Shown here: piece after piece, positions 27,548 through 36,039 of the stretch
Layout: each line of letters opens with the position of its first letter
How positions within the stretch are numbered: position 1 is the first letter of the stretch
Assembly: GCF_002743375.1 (NCBI RefSeq)
Contig: NZ_PDZC01000005.1
Location: 124,001 to 188,000, forward strand
Direction: 5' to 3'
Length of the DNA stretch: 64,000 bases
Origin: Sporosarcina sp. P34
GTDB lineage: Bacteria; Bacillota; Bacilli; Bacillales_A; Planococcaceae
Made by a program: the position numbers and the translations under genes
The notes under the pieces: model-generated
Told to the model about the DNA's origin: nothing
The model's database searches: none
What the model saw: only the letters and a program-made list of their open reading frames with translations

Positions 27548-28504
27548 ATGGACGAACACTTCGACGAACAACAGCCACAACGTAGAAAAAAGAAGCGTAA
27601 ATTACGCGTGGGCAGAGTTTTTATGACTTTACTATTACTTTTCACGATCACCATATCAGCGTATAGTTACTTTCAATATAAACAAGGGAAGGCCATGACG
27701 GCAGGTAGTAAGATGAATCCGGGGGAGTTTCAGGGCGATTTATTAAGTCCGGAAGATCCAACGACGGAAAATTATTTATTGCTCGGCGTCGACAATGACG
27801 GTTCCGGAAAATATCGTACGGATACGATGATGGTGCTGTCCTGGGATCAAACTGCTGGAACTGCGCATTTAATTTCATTCATGCGTGATATTTACGCACA
27901 AATTCCAGGGTACCAGTCGTACAAGCTTAATACGGCCTACTATTTAGGTGGAGTCCAAACTGCAAAAGAAACGATTTCAGGGATGTTCAATATTCCAATT
28001 CATCACTACGCAGTCGTCGATTTCGACAATTTCGAATCGATTATGGATATTGCATTTCCAAATGGCCTTGAAATGAATGTACAGAATGAAATGTCCGAAA
28101 AAATCGGTGTTACGTTAAAACCAGGCGTACAGCGGTTAAACGGTAAAGAGCTACTCGGGTATGCTCGATTTCGCGCAGATGACGAAGGCGACTTTGGTCG
28201 AGTCAATCGCCAGCAAGAAGTCATTCAGGCCATGAAAGACGAGCTGTTTACTGTGTCGACTGTTTTGCAAGCTCCAAAACTTGCCGGTGCACTCGATAAC
28301 TTTATTGAAACAGATTTAACTACGAAGGACGAGCTGACTAAAGTGCTGACCGTTATCGCAAAACGAAAACTAGATCTGCAAACATTACGTATTCCAGTAG
28401 AGGGCAGTTATTCCTTTACTTCGTATAGTCATGCAGGTTCTGTCATTGAAATTGATCTAGATAAAAATAGAGAAGCGATCCGTTCGTTTTTAACTACACC
28501 CTGA
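27548..28504 (+). CDS. LytR-CpsA-Psr (LCP) family cell-wall ligase
   Basis: A 318-residue type II membrane protein. A basic N-terminus is followed by one transmembrane helix (about residues 24-42) and then the LCP domain with LLLGVDNDGSGKYRTDTMMVLS (conserved Arg/Asp), HLISFMRDIYA and the GYARFRADDEGDFGRVNRQQEV segment. LCP proteins attach teichoic acids or other polymers to peptidoglycan from lipid carriers on the outer face of the membrane. Which of the TagT/U/V-like paralogues this is cannot be told. GGAGG precedes ATG 27548. It is followed by the AI-2E-family permease after 27 bases. Confidence 0.94.
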   Translation: MDEHFDEQQPQRRKKKRKLRVGRVFMTLLLLFTITISAYSYFQYKQGKAMTAGSKMNPGEFQGDLLSPEDPTTENYLLLGVDNDGSGKYRTDTMMVLSWDQTAGTAHLISFMRDIYAQIPGYQSYKLNTAYYLGGVQTAKETISGMFNIPIHHYAVVDFDNFESIMDIAFPNGLEMNVQNEMSEKIGVTLKPGVQRLNGKELLGYARFRADDEGDFGRVNRQQEVIQAMKDELFTVSTVLQAPKLAGALDNFIETDLTTKDELTKVLTVIAKRKLDLQTLRIPVEGSYSFTSYSHAGSVIEIDLDKNREAIRSFLTTP

Positions 28505-28531
28505 CGGATCGAATAAAAGGGGAGTGAGACA

Positions 28532-29773
28532 TTGAGGCAACCACCAAAAAAGTCTTCTTTACGGGATTTCTGGTCTATTCGTTCGACATCACCCATCGTC
28601 GGATTTCTCGGTGGTCAATCTACATTGTTTGTATTGCTGTGTTTATTGTTCATTGGATTGATCATCTTGGTCTTCACTCAAGTTTCGTTTATTTTCTATC
28701 CGATTCAAGTATTTTTCTCAACTGTCGTTTTACCGGTCGTACTTGCGACGATTTTATACTATTTAATGCGTCCGATTCTACGCTTTCTGGAAGAACGATT
28801 ACGTATACCACGCGTCTATGGCATTTTAATCATCTTGCTGGTCGCCGCTGGTTTATTGACACTAGTCATTTTCTTAGTGCTACCGTTCCTCCGTTTGCAG
28901 ACGATCAATTTATTCGAGGAGTTTCCAACGTATTTCAAACAGTTGATCTTAGATACGGACCACTTTTTACGGAACTCCATTTTCGGCTCTGTCTATCAAG
29001 GGTTCAACTTTAATGTCAATACGTTCCTCGATTCCGGCTTTGAGAGCATCGGGAAGTTCTTCACAGAGACGATAGGCGGTATCGCATCAGGCGTAACTTC
29101 ATTCGTTTCCGCGCTTACAGGAATTATTTTGAGTATCGTCACCGTGCCACTTATTCTATTTTATCTACTGAAGGATGGCGAGAAGTTACCACAGATGATC
29201 TTGCGCATGTTGCCACCACGTTTGCGTGACGATGCATCAGTTATATTCCGCGATGCGGATAGACAAATCAGCGCGTACATTCAAGGACAGATTTTAGTGG
29301 CAATTGCGATTGGAATCATGGTATCGATTGGCTTCCTGATTATTAAAATGAAGTATGCGTTGCTGCTCGGTGTACTTGCGATGTTCACGAGTATCGTGCC
29401 TTACCTTGGTCCAGTGATTGCGATCACGCCTGCTGCTATTATTGCGATGGTTACGTCGCCATTCATGCTCGTGAAGCTCGCGATTGTGTGGACGATTGTG
29501 CAAGTGATCGAAGGCAAATTTATTTCGCCTCAGATCATGGGGAAATCACTGCATATTCATCCGATCACCATCATCTTTGTCTTACTGACAGCAGGCTCAC
29601 TGTTCGGCGTCGCTGGAGTGATTCTCGGGATTCCGGCATATGCGCTGCTGAAAGTGGTCGCCACTCATGTATTTTATTTGTTCACGTTGAGATATAACCG
29701 CTTTGAAACGCAAGAAGAAATGTATTATGAAACAGATTCGATTGAAGAATACTATGAGAACAATAGAGAGTAA
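28532..29773 (+). CDS. AI-2E / PerM family transporter
   Basis: A 413-residue integral membrane protein of the UPF0118/AI-2E family. Paired hydrophobic helices occur at the N-terminus, with a soluble insert at about residues 125-185, then the conserved PLILFYLLKDGEKLP motif and a C-terminal helical bundle with GPVIAITPAAIIA and ISPQIMGKSLHIHPI. Members have been linked to export of autoinducer or to Na+/H+ exchange, and a specific substrate cannot be inferred. The start is TTG 28532, eight bases past AAGGGGAG. It probably shares an operon with the LCP gene, and a terminator overlaps its stop codon. Confidence 0.92.
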   Translation: MRQPPKKSSLRDFWSIRSTSPIVGFLGGQSTLFVLLCLLFIGLIILVFTQVSFIFYPIQVFFSTVVLPVVLATILYYLMRPILRFLEERLRIPRVYGILIILLVAAGLLTLVIFLVLPFLRLQTINLFEEFPTYFKQLILDTDHFLRNSIFGSVYQGFNFNVNTFLDSGFESIGKFFTETIGGIASGVTSFVSALTGIILSIVTVPLILFYLLKDGEKLPQMILRMLPPRLRDDASVIFRDADRQISAYIQGQILVAIAIGIMVSIGFLIIKMKYALLLGVLAMFTSIVPYLGPVIAITPAAIIAMVTSPFMLVKLAIVWTIVQVIEGKFISPQIMGKSLHIHPITIIFVLLTAGSLFGVAGVILGIPAYALLKVVATHVFYLFTLRYNRFETQEEMYYETDSIEEYYENNRE

Positions 29774-29803
29774 CCCGCCTTTATGAAGGTGGGTTACTTT
29801 TTT
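29769..29803 (+). terminator. Terminator of the AI-2E-family gene
   Basis: Stem agtaacccgcctt / aaggtgggttact (one G-T pair), 3-base loop, then T run. It includes the stop codon. Confidence 0.85.
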
Positions 29804-29896
29804 GAAGGGAGAATGCGAGATTTCATTGAATGTTTCATCTGATAGGGTACTATTCGTTGTTTTACCGTTCAAATGTTCAGAGATTCAGAGGCTATT

Positions 29897-30026
29897 GAGC
29901 GGATACAAGTCTTGATAGGGCGCTTGGTGTAACGTATGAGCGGCTACGGATCGTGATAGAGCGGTTGGCGCTGGTCATTGAGCGGTTATGTATGAACTAT
30001 GAGCGCTTATACGAATTGATTGAGCG
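29897..30026 (+). repeat. GAGCG 21-bp phased array C, seven units
   Basis: GAGCG begins at 29897, 29938, 29959, 29980, 30001 and 30022, with a GGGCG variant at 29918. All spacings are 20 or 21 bp. The end of the array repeats the ATGAACTATGAGCGCTT module of arrays A and D and the ATTGAGCG final unit. It lies between the convergent AI-2E-family and yvgK-like genes. Confidence 0.92.
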
Positions 30027-30089
30027 ATACTTGCACTCGCTCTCCTCGTCAGTGATGTCCGCACGGAAGTTGATGAACGGTCACGTTTG

Positions 30090-31043
30090 CTATACCGTTT
30101 CATACAAAATAGTCCCAGTCTTCGTCAAGTCATAACCACCAATCGCGGTCAGTTTTTCTTTGAACGAGGCTGAGTTCAATGTTTCCACTATGAGCCCGCG
30201 CAGCTTTTCATTTTCAGGCGTTTTGATCAATACTAAGTCATACTGCTCTTGAATCAATGGAATGAAGTCTACGTTGATTAATCGGGCGGTTTTTTCGATT
30301 CCGACTCCTACATCTGCTTGACCAGATGCGATGCGTGTCGCTACGGCCATATGATTTAGTTCCTCGTCGTCATAACCGATGATAGAACGAGTTGTGATTC
30401 CTGCGAGACGTAGTTGCTCATCTAGCAAAACTCGAGCCCCTGAGCCTTTCTCACGGTTCACAAGGCGGATACCTAGTTGTCCAAGGTCTGTCCAGTTCTG
30501 CAGATTCATCGGATTATCTTTTTGTACATACAGCCCAGCCTTCCTGCCGAGCAAGTTGAGTACCATATACGAGCGTCCAGTAAGTAGACGTTTAATATAT
30601 GGCATATTATATTCACCAGTTTCTCCGTCAAATAAATGCGTACTGACAATGTCGGCTTGTCCTTGATACATCTTGATCAAACTGTTCAAGCTGCCAGAGA
30701 AAGAGCGCAGTGGACGAAAGAGTCCGGATTCTTCTATGTGACTGGCCATGATGTCTAAGCTCAAATCCTGTCCACTGATGATGATTTGTTTGTCAGTTTC
30801 AGATTCCGGCACCGTGACTTGTGGAATCATCGACTTCGAAGACACCGGCGTCGATTCACCGCCGCTTTTCAGTCGTTCTTTATACGCTGTCAAATCTACA
30901 GCATCGACACGCATTTGACGTCCCACGCGATAGGCACGGATTTCTCCTTTTTTAATAATGTCATACACTGTTAACTTCGAGACTTTTAATAATTGGGCGA
31001 TTTCATCGGTAGTATAGGAAATATCATGTTCTAGATTTGTCAT
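30090..31043 (-). CDS. yvgK: Molybdate-responsive regulator, YvgK-like
   Basis: A 317-residue protein with an N-terminal excisionase-type helix-turn-helix (about residues 10-55, TDEIAQLLKVSKLTVYDIIKKG) and a C-terminal periplasmic-binding-protein-like domain (about 95-310) containing NREKGSGARVLLDEQL. This architecture is known from regulators next to molybdate uptake genes and equals B. subtilis YvgK beside its mod genes. It is divergent from modA. Palindromic operators lie between the two. The likely role is repression or activation of modABC in response to molybdate or a molybdenum cofactor precursor. Confidence 0.88.
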   Translation of the reverse strand: MTNLEHDISYTTDEIAQLLKVSKLTVYDIIKKGEIRAYRVGRQMRVDAVDLTAYKERLKSGGESTPVSSKSMIPQVTVPESETDKQIIISGQDLSLDIMASHIEESGLFRPLRSFSGSLNSLIKMYQGQADIVSTHLFDGETGEYNMPYIKRLLTGRSYMVLNLLGRKAGLYVQKDNPMNLQNWTDLGQLGIRLVNREKGSGARVLLDEQLRLAGITTRSIIGYDDEELNHMAVATRIASGQADVGVGIEKTARLINVDFIPLIQEQYDLVLIKTPENEKLRGLIVETLNSASFKEKLTAIGGYDLTKTGTILYETV

Positions 31044-31140
31044 GTCTCAACCCTCCAACAATAGTATATCTATCTTCCAACATCTCATCACCATTTGCAA
31101 AATTGACAAGCTTTACAATGCATACTATGATATTTTTAAA

Positions 31141-31174
31141 TATAACTAGTTATGTTTAGGTATATCTAGTTATA
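31141..31174. promoter_or_regulatory. Tandem palindromic operators upstream of modA
   Basis: A perfect 12-bp palindrome ATAACTAGTTAT (31142-31153) and a near-copy ATATCTAGTTAT (31162-31173) sit with centres 20 bp apart, about two helical turns, between yvgK and modA. They are the obvious binding sites for the YvgK-like regulator. Confidence 0.65.
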
Positions 31175-31203
31175 CTTCATAATGCAGCAGGGGGTAGTAC
31201 ATA

Positions 31204-32001
31204 ATGAGACGATTCTTACTTTCTACATTGTCTATTCTACTCACGATATTTCTGATAGGATGTTCAAATGCGAAGGAAACTGACAAAACAGGCACTGTAG
31301 ATCAGGAAAAATCCGATGTTGAACTAGTAGTTTCTGCTGCAGCAAGCTTGACAGATGCCTTGGTAGAGTTAAAAGGGCCTTTTGAAGAAGCGCATAAAGG
31401 GATTACCGTGATATACAATTTTGGAAGCTCTGGGAAATTGGCAACGACTATTGAAAATGGTGCCCCGTCTGACGTATTCTTGTCTGCCAGTTCAAAAGAT
31501 ATGAACGACATGGAGGATAAGGAGTTAATCAACAGTGAGTCAAGAAAAGATTTCGCTGAAAATGCGCTCGTATTAATTACACAAAAAGATTTCGATAGTG
31601 CCATTTCTTCATTTGAAGACTTGAATACAGCCACCCTCGATCATGTCGCAGTTGGCGAGCCAGGGTCGGTACCGGTTGGTCGTTATACGAAGGAAACATT
31701 CGATAGCTTGGATCTATGGGAACCTTTACAGGACAAATTAGTTCTTAGCTCAGACGTACGGCAAGTGCTGACACATGTGGAAATGGGTAACGCAGATTAT
31801 GGCGTTGTGTATTCAAGCGATGCATTCGTTTCCAATGATGTAAAAGTATTGGCAGAAGCTGAAGCCGACTGGCATGAGCCGATTGTATACCCTGGTGCTG
31901 TCATTGCTGAATCTATGCACCAGGAAGCCGCGCAGCAATTCCTTGATTATTTGACTGGCGACGAAGGAAAAGAAACGTTGCAGAAGTTCGGATTTAAGTA
32001 A
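31204..32001 (+). CDS. modA: Molybdate-binding lipoprotein ModA
   Basis: A 265-residue extracytoplasmic solute-binding protein. The lipoprotein signal has lipobox LIGC (Cys at about residue 20). The mature part starts with VVSAAASLTDAL, and GSSGKLATTIENGAPSDVFLSAS follows; these hold the serines and alanine amides that bind the oxyanion in ModA. VAVGEPGSVPVGRY and the C-terminal GVVYSSDA segment also fit. It delivers molybdate to ModBC. GGGGG before ATG 31204 is the ribosome site. It heads the modABC operon. Confidence 0.95.
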   Translation: MRRFLLSTLSILLTIFLIGCSNAKETDKTGTVDQEKSDVELVVSAAASLTDALVELKGPFEEAHKGITVIYNFGSSGKLATTIENGAPSDVFLSASSKDMNDMEDKELINSESRKDFAENALVLITQKDFDSAISSFEDLNTATLDHVAVGEPGSVPVGRYTKETFDSLDLWEPLQDKLVLSSDVRQVLTHVEMGNADYGVVYSSDAFVSNDVKVLAEAEADWHEPIVYPGAVIAESMHQEAAQQFLDYLTGDEGKETLQKFGFK

Positions 32002-32020
32002 ATGAAAGGAGGGGAGAAGT

Positions 32021-32704
32021 GTGCTAGATATGGATTACTCCCCTTTATTATTATCTTTAAAAGTAGCTGCTATCTCCACTTTCGTTGTGTTTGTAGCAGG
32101 TGTGTTCATTGCATATATGCTTGCGAAGCGTGATTTTTTTGGTAAAAGCATAGTGGAAGCCTTATTTTTATTGCCGCTTGTGTTACCACCGACCGTCGTC
32201 GGCTTCGGTTTACTCATTTTATTCGGTAAAAAGGGCTGGATCGGCAGTTGGTTGCTTGAATGGTTCGATTTCCAAATTGTTTTCACATGGATTGGCGCTG
32301 TTATCGCTTCGATTGTCGTGTCATTTCCGTTAATGTATCAAAGTGCAGCGGCCGCATTTGAAAGTCTTGATGAACGATTATCGAATGCTGCGCGTACAAT
32401 GGGTGCTTCTGAATGGCGCGTATTTTGGTTCATTGTATTTCCACTCGCTTGGCCTGGATTGCTGGCTGGATTGGTGCTTTCATTCGCAAGAGGTCTTGGT
32501 GAATTTGGTGCTACGTTAATGCTTGCGGGATACATACCGGGTAGAACGGACACGATTCCCATGGCGATTTATTTCGCAGTAGAGTCCGGACAAATGGAAA
32601 ATGCGACGTTTTGGGTCGTCATGATCAGTACATTTGGCTTCAGTTTGATTTTATGGGTGAATTGGTGGAGCAAGCGCAATATTAGACGGTTTACGAAATC
32701 TTGA
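32021..32704 (+). CDS. modB: Molybdate ABC permease ModB
   Basis: A 227-residue inner-membrane permease with five or six helices. It carries the ModB signatures LLPLVLPPTVVGFGLL and the cytoplasmic EAA loop AARTMGASEWRVFWFIVFPLAWPGLLAG, which contacts the ATPase. The start is GTG 32021, six bases after GGAGGGG; an in-frame ATG at 32030 is the alternative. It follows modA by 19 bases and precedes modC closely. Confidence 0.95.
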   Translation: MLDMDYSPLLLSLKVAAISTFVVFVAGVFIAYMLAKRDFFGKSIVEALFLLPLVLPPTVVGFGLLILFGKKGWIGSWLLEWFDFQIVFTWIGAVIASIVVSFPLMYQSAAAAFESLDERLSNAARTMGASEWRVFWFIVFPLAWPGLLAGLVLSFARGLGEFGATLMLAGYIPGRTDTIPMAIYFAVESGQMENATFWVVMISTFGFSLILWVNWWSKRNIRRFTKS

Positions 32705-32721
32705 GTCTAGGGGGATTTTAC

Positions 32722-33390
32722 ATGCTACATGTAGAAATTACTAAACAACTCGCACATTTTGAGATGAACATTCATTTTGAAATGCGTAATGAAATCATCG
32801 TGTTAGTTGGTCCATCCGGTTCAGGTAAAACAACGATTCTGGACACTATTGCAGGGCTTGCACACCCAGATCACGGCTTAATTCTTTCGAATGAATGCAC
32901 ATTTTTTACAACCGGTGAAAAACCGATGCCTGCTCGTGAGCGAAAAATCGGGTATTTATTCCAAGACTATGCGTTATTTCCACATATGACAGTGGAGAAA
33001 AATATTTGGTTTGGCGTAAGAAACAGCGAACGAAACGAACGTCATGAAATGATTCGCCAATTGCTGGAAGTACTAGGGATTAAGCATTTATTGCAAAAGT
33101 ATCCTCACCAGATTTCAGGCGGAGAAAAACAACGTGTAGCATTGGCGAGAGCACTTTCCACACAACCTTCTGTGCTATTGTTGGATGAACCGTTATCGGC
33201 CCTCGATAAAGAAACGCGGAAACAGTGTCAAGATGAGCTTTTACGTTTACATGACATGTGGAAAATTCCGTTCATTATTGTGACGCATGATCACGCCGAA
33301 GCAGAACGTCTCGGCGATCGTATTATTTACCTTGAACAAGGACAAATAACGGATGAAAAGCGAAAAAGATCTATAGTGTCAACGTACTAA
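32722..33390 (+). CDS. modC: Molybdate ABC ATPase ModC (short form)
   Basis: A 222-residue ABC ATPase with Walker A GPSGSGKTT, Q-loop YLFQDYALFPHM, signature SGGEKQRVALARAL, Walker B LLLDEPLSAL and H-loop VTHDHAEA. It energises molybdate import through ModB. It ends soon after the ATPase core and lacks the C-terminal TOBE (molybdate-sensing) domain of the enterobacterial ModC, so feedback must come from elsewhere, for example the YvgK-like regulator. The start is ATG 32722, after AGGGGGA; the upstream in-frame TTG at 32701 overlaps modB's stop. Confidence 0.93.
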   Translation: MLHVEITKQLAHFEMNIHFEMRNEIIVLVGPSGSGKTTILDTIAGLAHPDHGLILSNECTFFTTGEKPMPARERKIGYLFQDYALFPHMTVEKNIWFGVRNSERNERHEMIRQLLEVLGIKHLLQKYPHQISGGEKQRVALARALSTQPSVLLLDEPLSALDKETRKQCQDELLRLHDMWKIPFIIVTHDHAEAERLGDRIIYLEQGQITDEKRKRSIVSTY

Positions 33391-33395
33391 AACGT

Positions 33396-33429
33396 AAAAA
33401 GCTCCGATTTCATAATCAGAGCTTTTTAT
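33396..33429 (+). terminator. Terminator of the modABC operon
   Basis: Stem aaaaagctccgatt / aatcagagcttttt with one mismatch and a 4-base loop, ending in T. Confidence 0.85.
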
Positions 33430-33516
33430 TTTTTGTGTAATCGAAATAGAACAGCTATAATTTATGGTAACCGACAACGCCAGATATAGAAGCATCAGTA
33501 GATAGGAGCTAAAATC

Positions 33517-34548
33517 ATGGGTAAGCAATTGAATGACCGGAAAGCACAGCATATTCAAATCGTGCTGGACGAACACGTGACGGGAAATGCAATCACAACA
33601 GGTTTGGAACAGTATGAATTTCTACATAATGCCTTACCTGAATTAGCATTTGACGAAATTAATACGGAGCAAAACTTTCTACATAAATCATGTAAAACAC
33701 CTTTTTTAGTAAGTTCGATGACGGGTGGTGCAGATTTTGCGGAAACGATTAACCGAAATCTCGCACTTGCTGCGGAACAAAGAGGCTGGGCACTGGCATT
33801 AGGTTCGACACGCGCTTTAATAGAAAGTAAAGCATTCCGTCCATCATTTGCATTACGAAAATATGCCCCAACAGCCCCTATTATCGCGAATTTAGGTGCG
33901 GTGCAGTTAAATTATGGATTTTCTGCTGATGAATGTCGGCAAATCATCGAATATACGGATGCAGATGCGTTAGTTTTGCACATAAATGTTTTACAAGAAG
34001 TCATCCAACCTGAAGGCAATACGAATTTTAGTAATTTAGTATCTAAAATCGAGAAATTATGCAATGAATTATCAGTGCCGGTCGGTATTAAAGAAGTTGG
34101 ATGGGGAATAGATGGGCAAATTGCCAAGAAACTTCTAGATATCGGTGTGTCATTCATTGACGTAGCCGGGGCAGGAGGAACCTCTTGGAGTCAAGTGGAG
34201 AAATACCGTACAACCGCGCTCAAGCAGCAAGCAGCTGCAGCATTTAGTGAGTGGGGAATTCGAACGTCAGATTCACTACAGATGGTTAAGCCTTATATGC
34301 GTGATAAATTACTGATTGCAAGCGGTGGACTTCATACAGGTGTTGATGCTGCAAAATGTATTGCGCTCGGTGCAGATTTTGTCGGTTTTGGTCGCGCGAT
34401 TTTAGAAGAAGCTACTGAATCCGCTGAGAGCGTTTCCCAGACAATGGAAGTTCGCGAATTAGAATTACGTATGGCGATGTTTGCAACAGGTTCTGCGACT
34501 ATTCAGGCATTACAACAAACGGATCGATTACAAAAGACGAACTCGTGA
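33517..34548 (+). CDS. fni: Type 2 isopentenyl-diphosphate isomerase
   Basis: A 343-residue FMN-dependent enzyme interconverting isopentenyl and dimethylallyl diphosphate in isoprenoid synthesis. The protein begins with the substrate-binding RKAQHIQIVLDE segment and has the family motifs FLVSSMTGGAD, LGSTRALIE, HINVLQEVIQPEGN (catalytic Gln) and the FMN phosphate site ASGGLHTGVDAAKCIALGAD followed by GFGRAIL. GGAGC precedes ATG 33517. It probably forms a unit with the small gene that follows after 43 bases. Confidence 0.96.
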   Translation: MGKQLNDRKAQHIQIVLDEHVTGNAITTGLEQYEFLHNALPELAFDEINTEQNFLHKSCKTPFLVSSMTGGADFAETINRNLALAAEQRGWALALGSTRALIESKAFRPSFALRKYAPTAPIIANLGAVQLNYGFSADECRQIIEYTDADALVLHINVLQEVIQPEGNTNFSNLVSKIEKLCNELSVPVGIKEVGWGIDGQIAKKLLDIGVSFIDVAGAGGTSWSQVEKYRTTALKQQAAAAFSEWGIRTSDSLQMVKPYMRDKLLIASGGLHTGVDAAKCIALGADFVGFGRAILEEATESAESVSQTMEVRELELRMAMFATGSATIQALQQTDRLQKTNS

Positions 34549-34591
34549 ATATTTTATTTGCGAGTTTTCGTTACATTAGGAGGAATAAACT

Positions 34592-34966
34592 ATGTGGAAA
34601 TTAGTGGGCGGAAAAATGATTCAAACTACAGATGAAACACGGATTAAATTCCGTACGAATATCAGTAAGGAAATTTTAGAGCAATTAGAAGAATTATCGG
34701 AAGAACTTGATACGTATAGCAACTATTTATTAGAAAACGGCTTACAGAACGTATTAGCCGCAGGAGTTATTGAATACGATAAGAATTTACGACCGACAGA
34801 TCGAATCCAATATAAAACGACGTACGATCAAGAATTATTAGAATCCGTTAAGAAGTTCGCGAATGATCATAAGTTGTTTATTAATGATGTCATTGAGTAC
34901 AGTGTGGGACATATCGACTTTGATAACATTAAGACTAAAGATCATAAAAACCGCTTAGAAAGCTAG
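34592..34966 (+). CDS. Small protein with two ribbon-helix-helix-like repeats
   Basis: A 124-residue protein that appears to be an internal duplication: RIKFRTNISKEILEQLEELS...YSNYLLENGL in the first half aligns with IQYKTTYDQELLESVKKFAN...INDVIEYSV in the second. Each half has a strand followed by two helices, as in Arc/MetJ ribbon-helix-helix DNA-binding domains. I recall relatives in Bacillaceae, sometimes labelled rRNA methyltransferase; nothing here supports that label. AGGAGG lies before ATG 34592. It is the last plus-strand gene before the terminus strand switch, 50 bases from the dif-like site. Confidence 0.7.
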   Translation: MWKLVGGKMIQTTDETRIKFRTNISKEILEQLEELSEELDTYSNYLLENGLQNVLAAGVIEYDKNLRPTDRIQYKTTYDQELLESVKKFANDHKLFINDVIEYSVGHIDFDNIKTKDHKNRLES

Positions 34967-34994
34967 GGCGAGAAGGATACTTGGCGAATAGAAT

Positions 34995-35042
<48 letters not shown>

Positions 35043-35516
35043 AACGTATCATTACTAAGTATACTTACGATATTGAGATATCAGCGCTTTTTTAGGCGGA
35101 TTTTACACTCGACTTATTGTAATTATTTAGCATATTCACATCAAGCTTTGGGATGTTTTGATATGTAATTTTTCATCGGAATATATTATTTTATATGGAT
35201 TTCTTGCGCAAAACTTTGCAAGCCGCTTTACGATGTTTACAATGCATTTTACTATCTTAACTCGACATGTCATGTATTCATTGATTGTATGCTCTATGCA
35301 ATGCTAGTTCGTTAACTAATACATCATTATAACGTATGATAATTTAATCCATCATCACGTACTTTTAACGTTGATCAGGTTAATATCAAAAATCCAATTA
35401 CTTACCCTTCTCTTCCAATTAAATTAATGCACTCAAGGCTTTCCTTCTTGATTACTTTACGTGCAGTAGTTGATGATGGTTAGATCGTATGTCGCGAGGA
35501 ATATTGAGTATACAAG

Positions 35517-35545
35517 GGTTATTTGGAACCATGTTCAATAAGATC
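35517..35545 (-). other. Putative Ter site 3
   Basis: On the minus strand contains GGTTCCAAATAACC, one base different from the core of sites 1 and 2, followed by CTTG and, further on, CCTCGCG as in the other copies. The blocking end faces left, opposite to sites 1 and 2. Half of it lies in a perfect 14-bp inverted repeat. Confidence 0.5.
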
Positions 35546-35851
35546 ATATTGAACATGGTTTTTCATTGCTTTAAATTCGAGCCCCGCCTAGTATATCACT
35601 TTGTGGCGCTTGTATGTTCGTACTTTAGATTTAATTGTTTGCAGACATTTACTTAATTCAATATTTTGCTTGCATCCTACTGAAATAACATCACGTTTTG
35701 TACAATCATTGTGATGTAAATTTCCTACTTATCCATCCGATCGCTGCTGTCCATCGTTTTGCACGCTCTCGAATCCCCTTCTTTGATTGCTGCTCGTGGG
35801 GTATGTTTTGCTTGCTAAATGACACGATGCGACGAATAGTATATTAAGAAG

Positions 35852-35880
35852 GATTATTTGGAGCCAGGTTTCTTAAGAAT
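35852..35880 (-). other. Putative Ter site 4
   Basis: On the minus strand contains CCTGGCTCCAAATAATCC, followed by TTCTTAATATACTATTC and GTCGCA. This matches sites 1 and 2 both in the core and in the roughly 20 bases beyond it. Orientation is as site 3. Confidence 0.52.
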
Positions 35881-35913
35881 ATAAAATGAGATAGTTATTG
35901 CAATTGTACATAT

Positions 35914-35946
35914 AAAAATGCAAAGCTCGACAAAAAATGAGCTTTG
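35914..35946 (-). terminator. Terminator of the large helix-turn-helix gene
   Basis: Perfect 8-bp stem caaagctc / gagctttg (35921-35928 and 35939-35946), with TTTTT just beyond on the minus strand. It is about 95 bases past the stop codon at 36040. Confidence 0.65.
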
Positions 35947-36039
35947 CTTAGTATAACATGATTTTAGCGTTCGTATGTTCGGTTTTTAATAATTAACTAC
36001 GTATATTAATTCATCCGACACAAATGATGTTTTTCTGGC

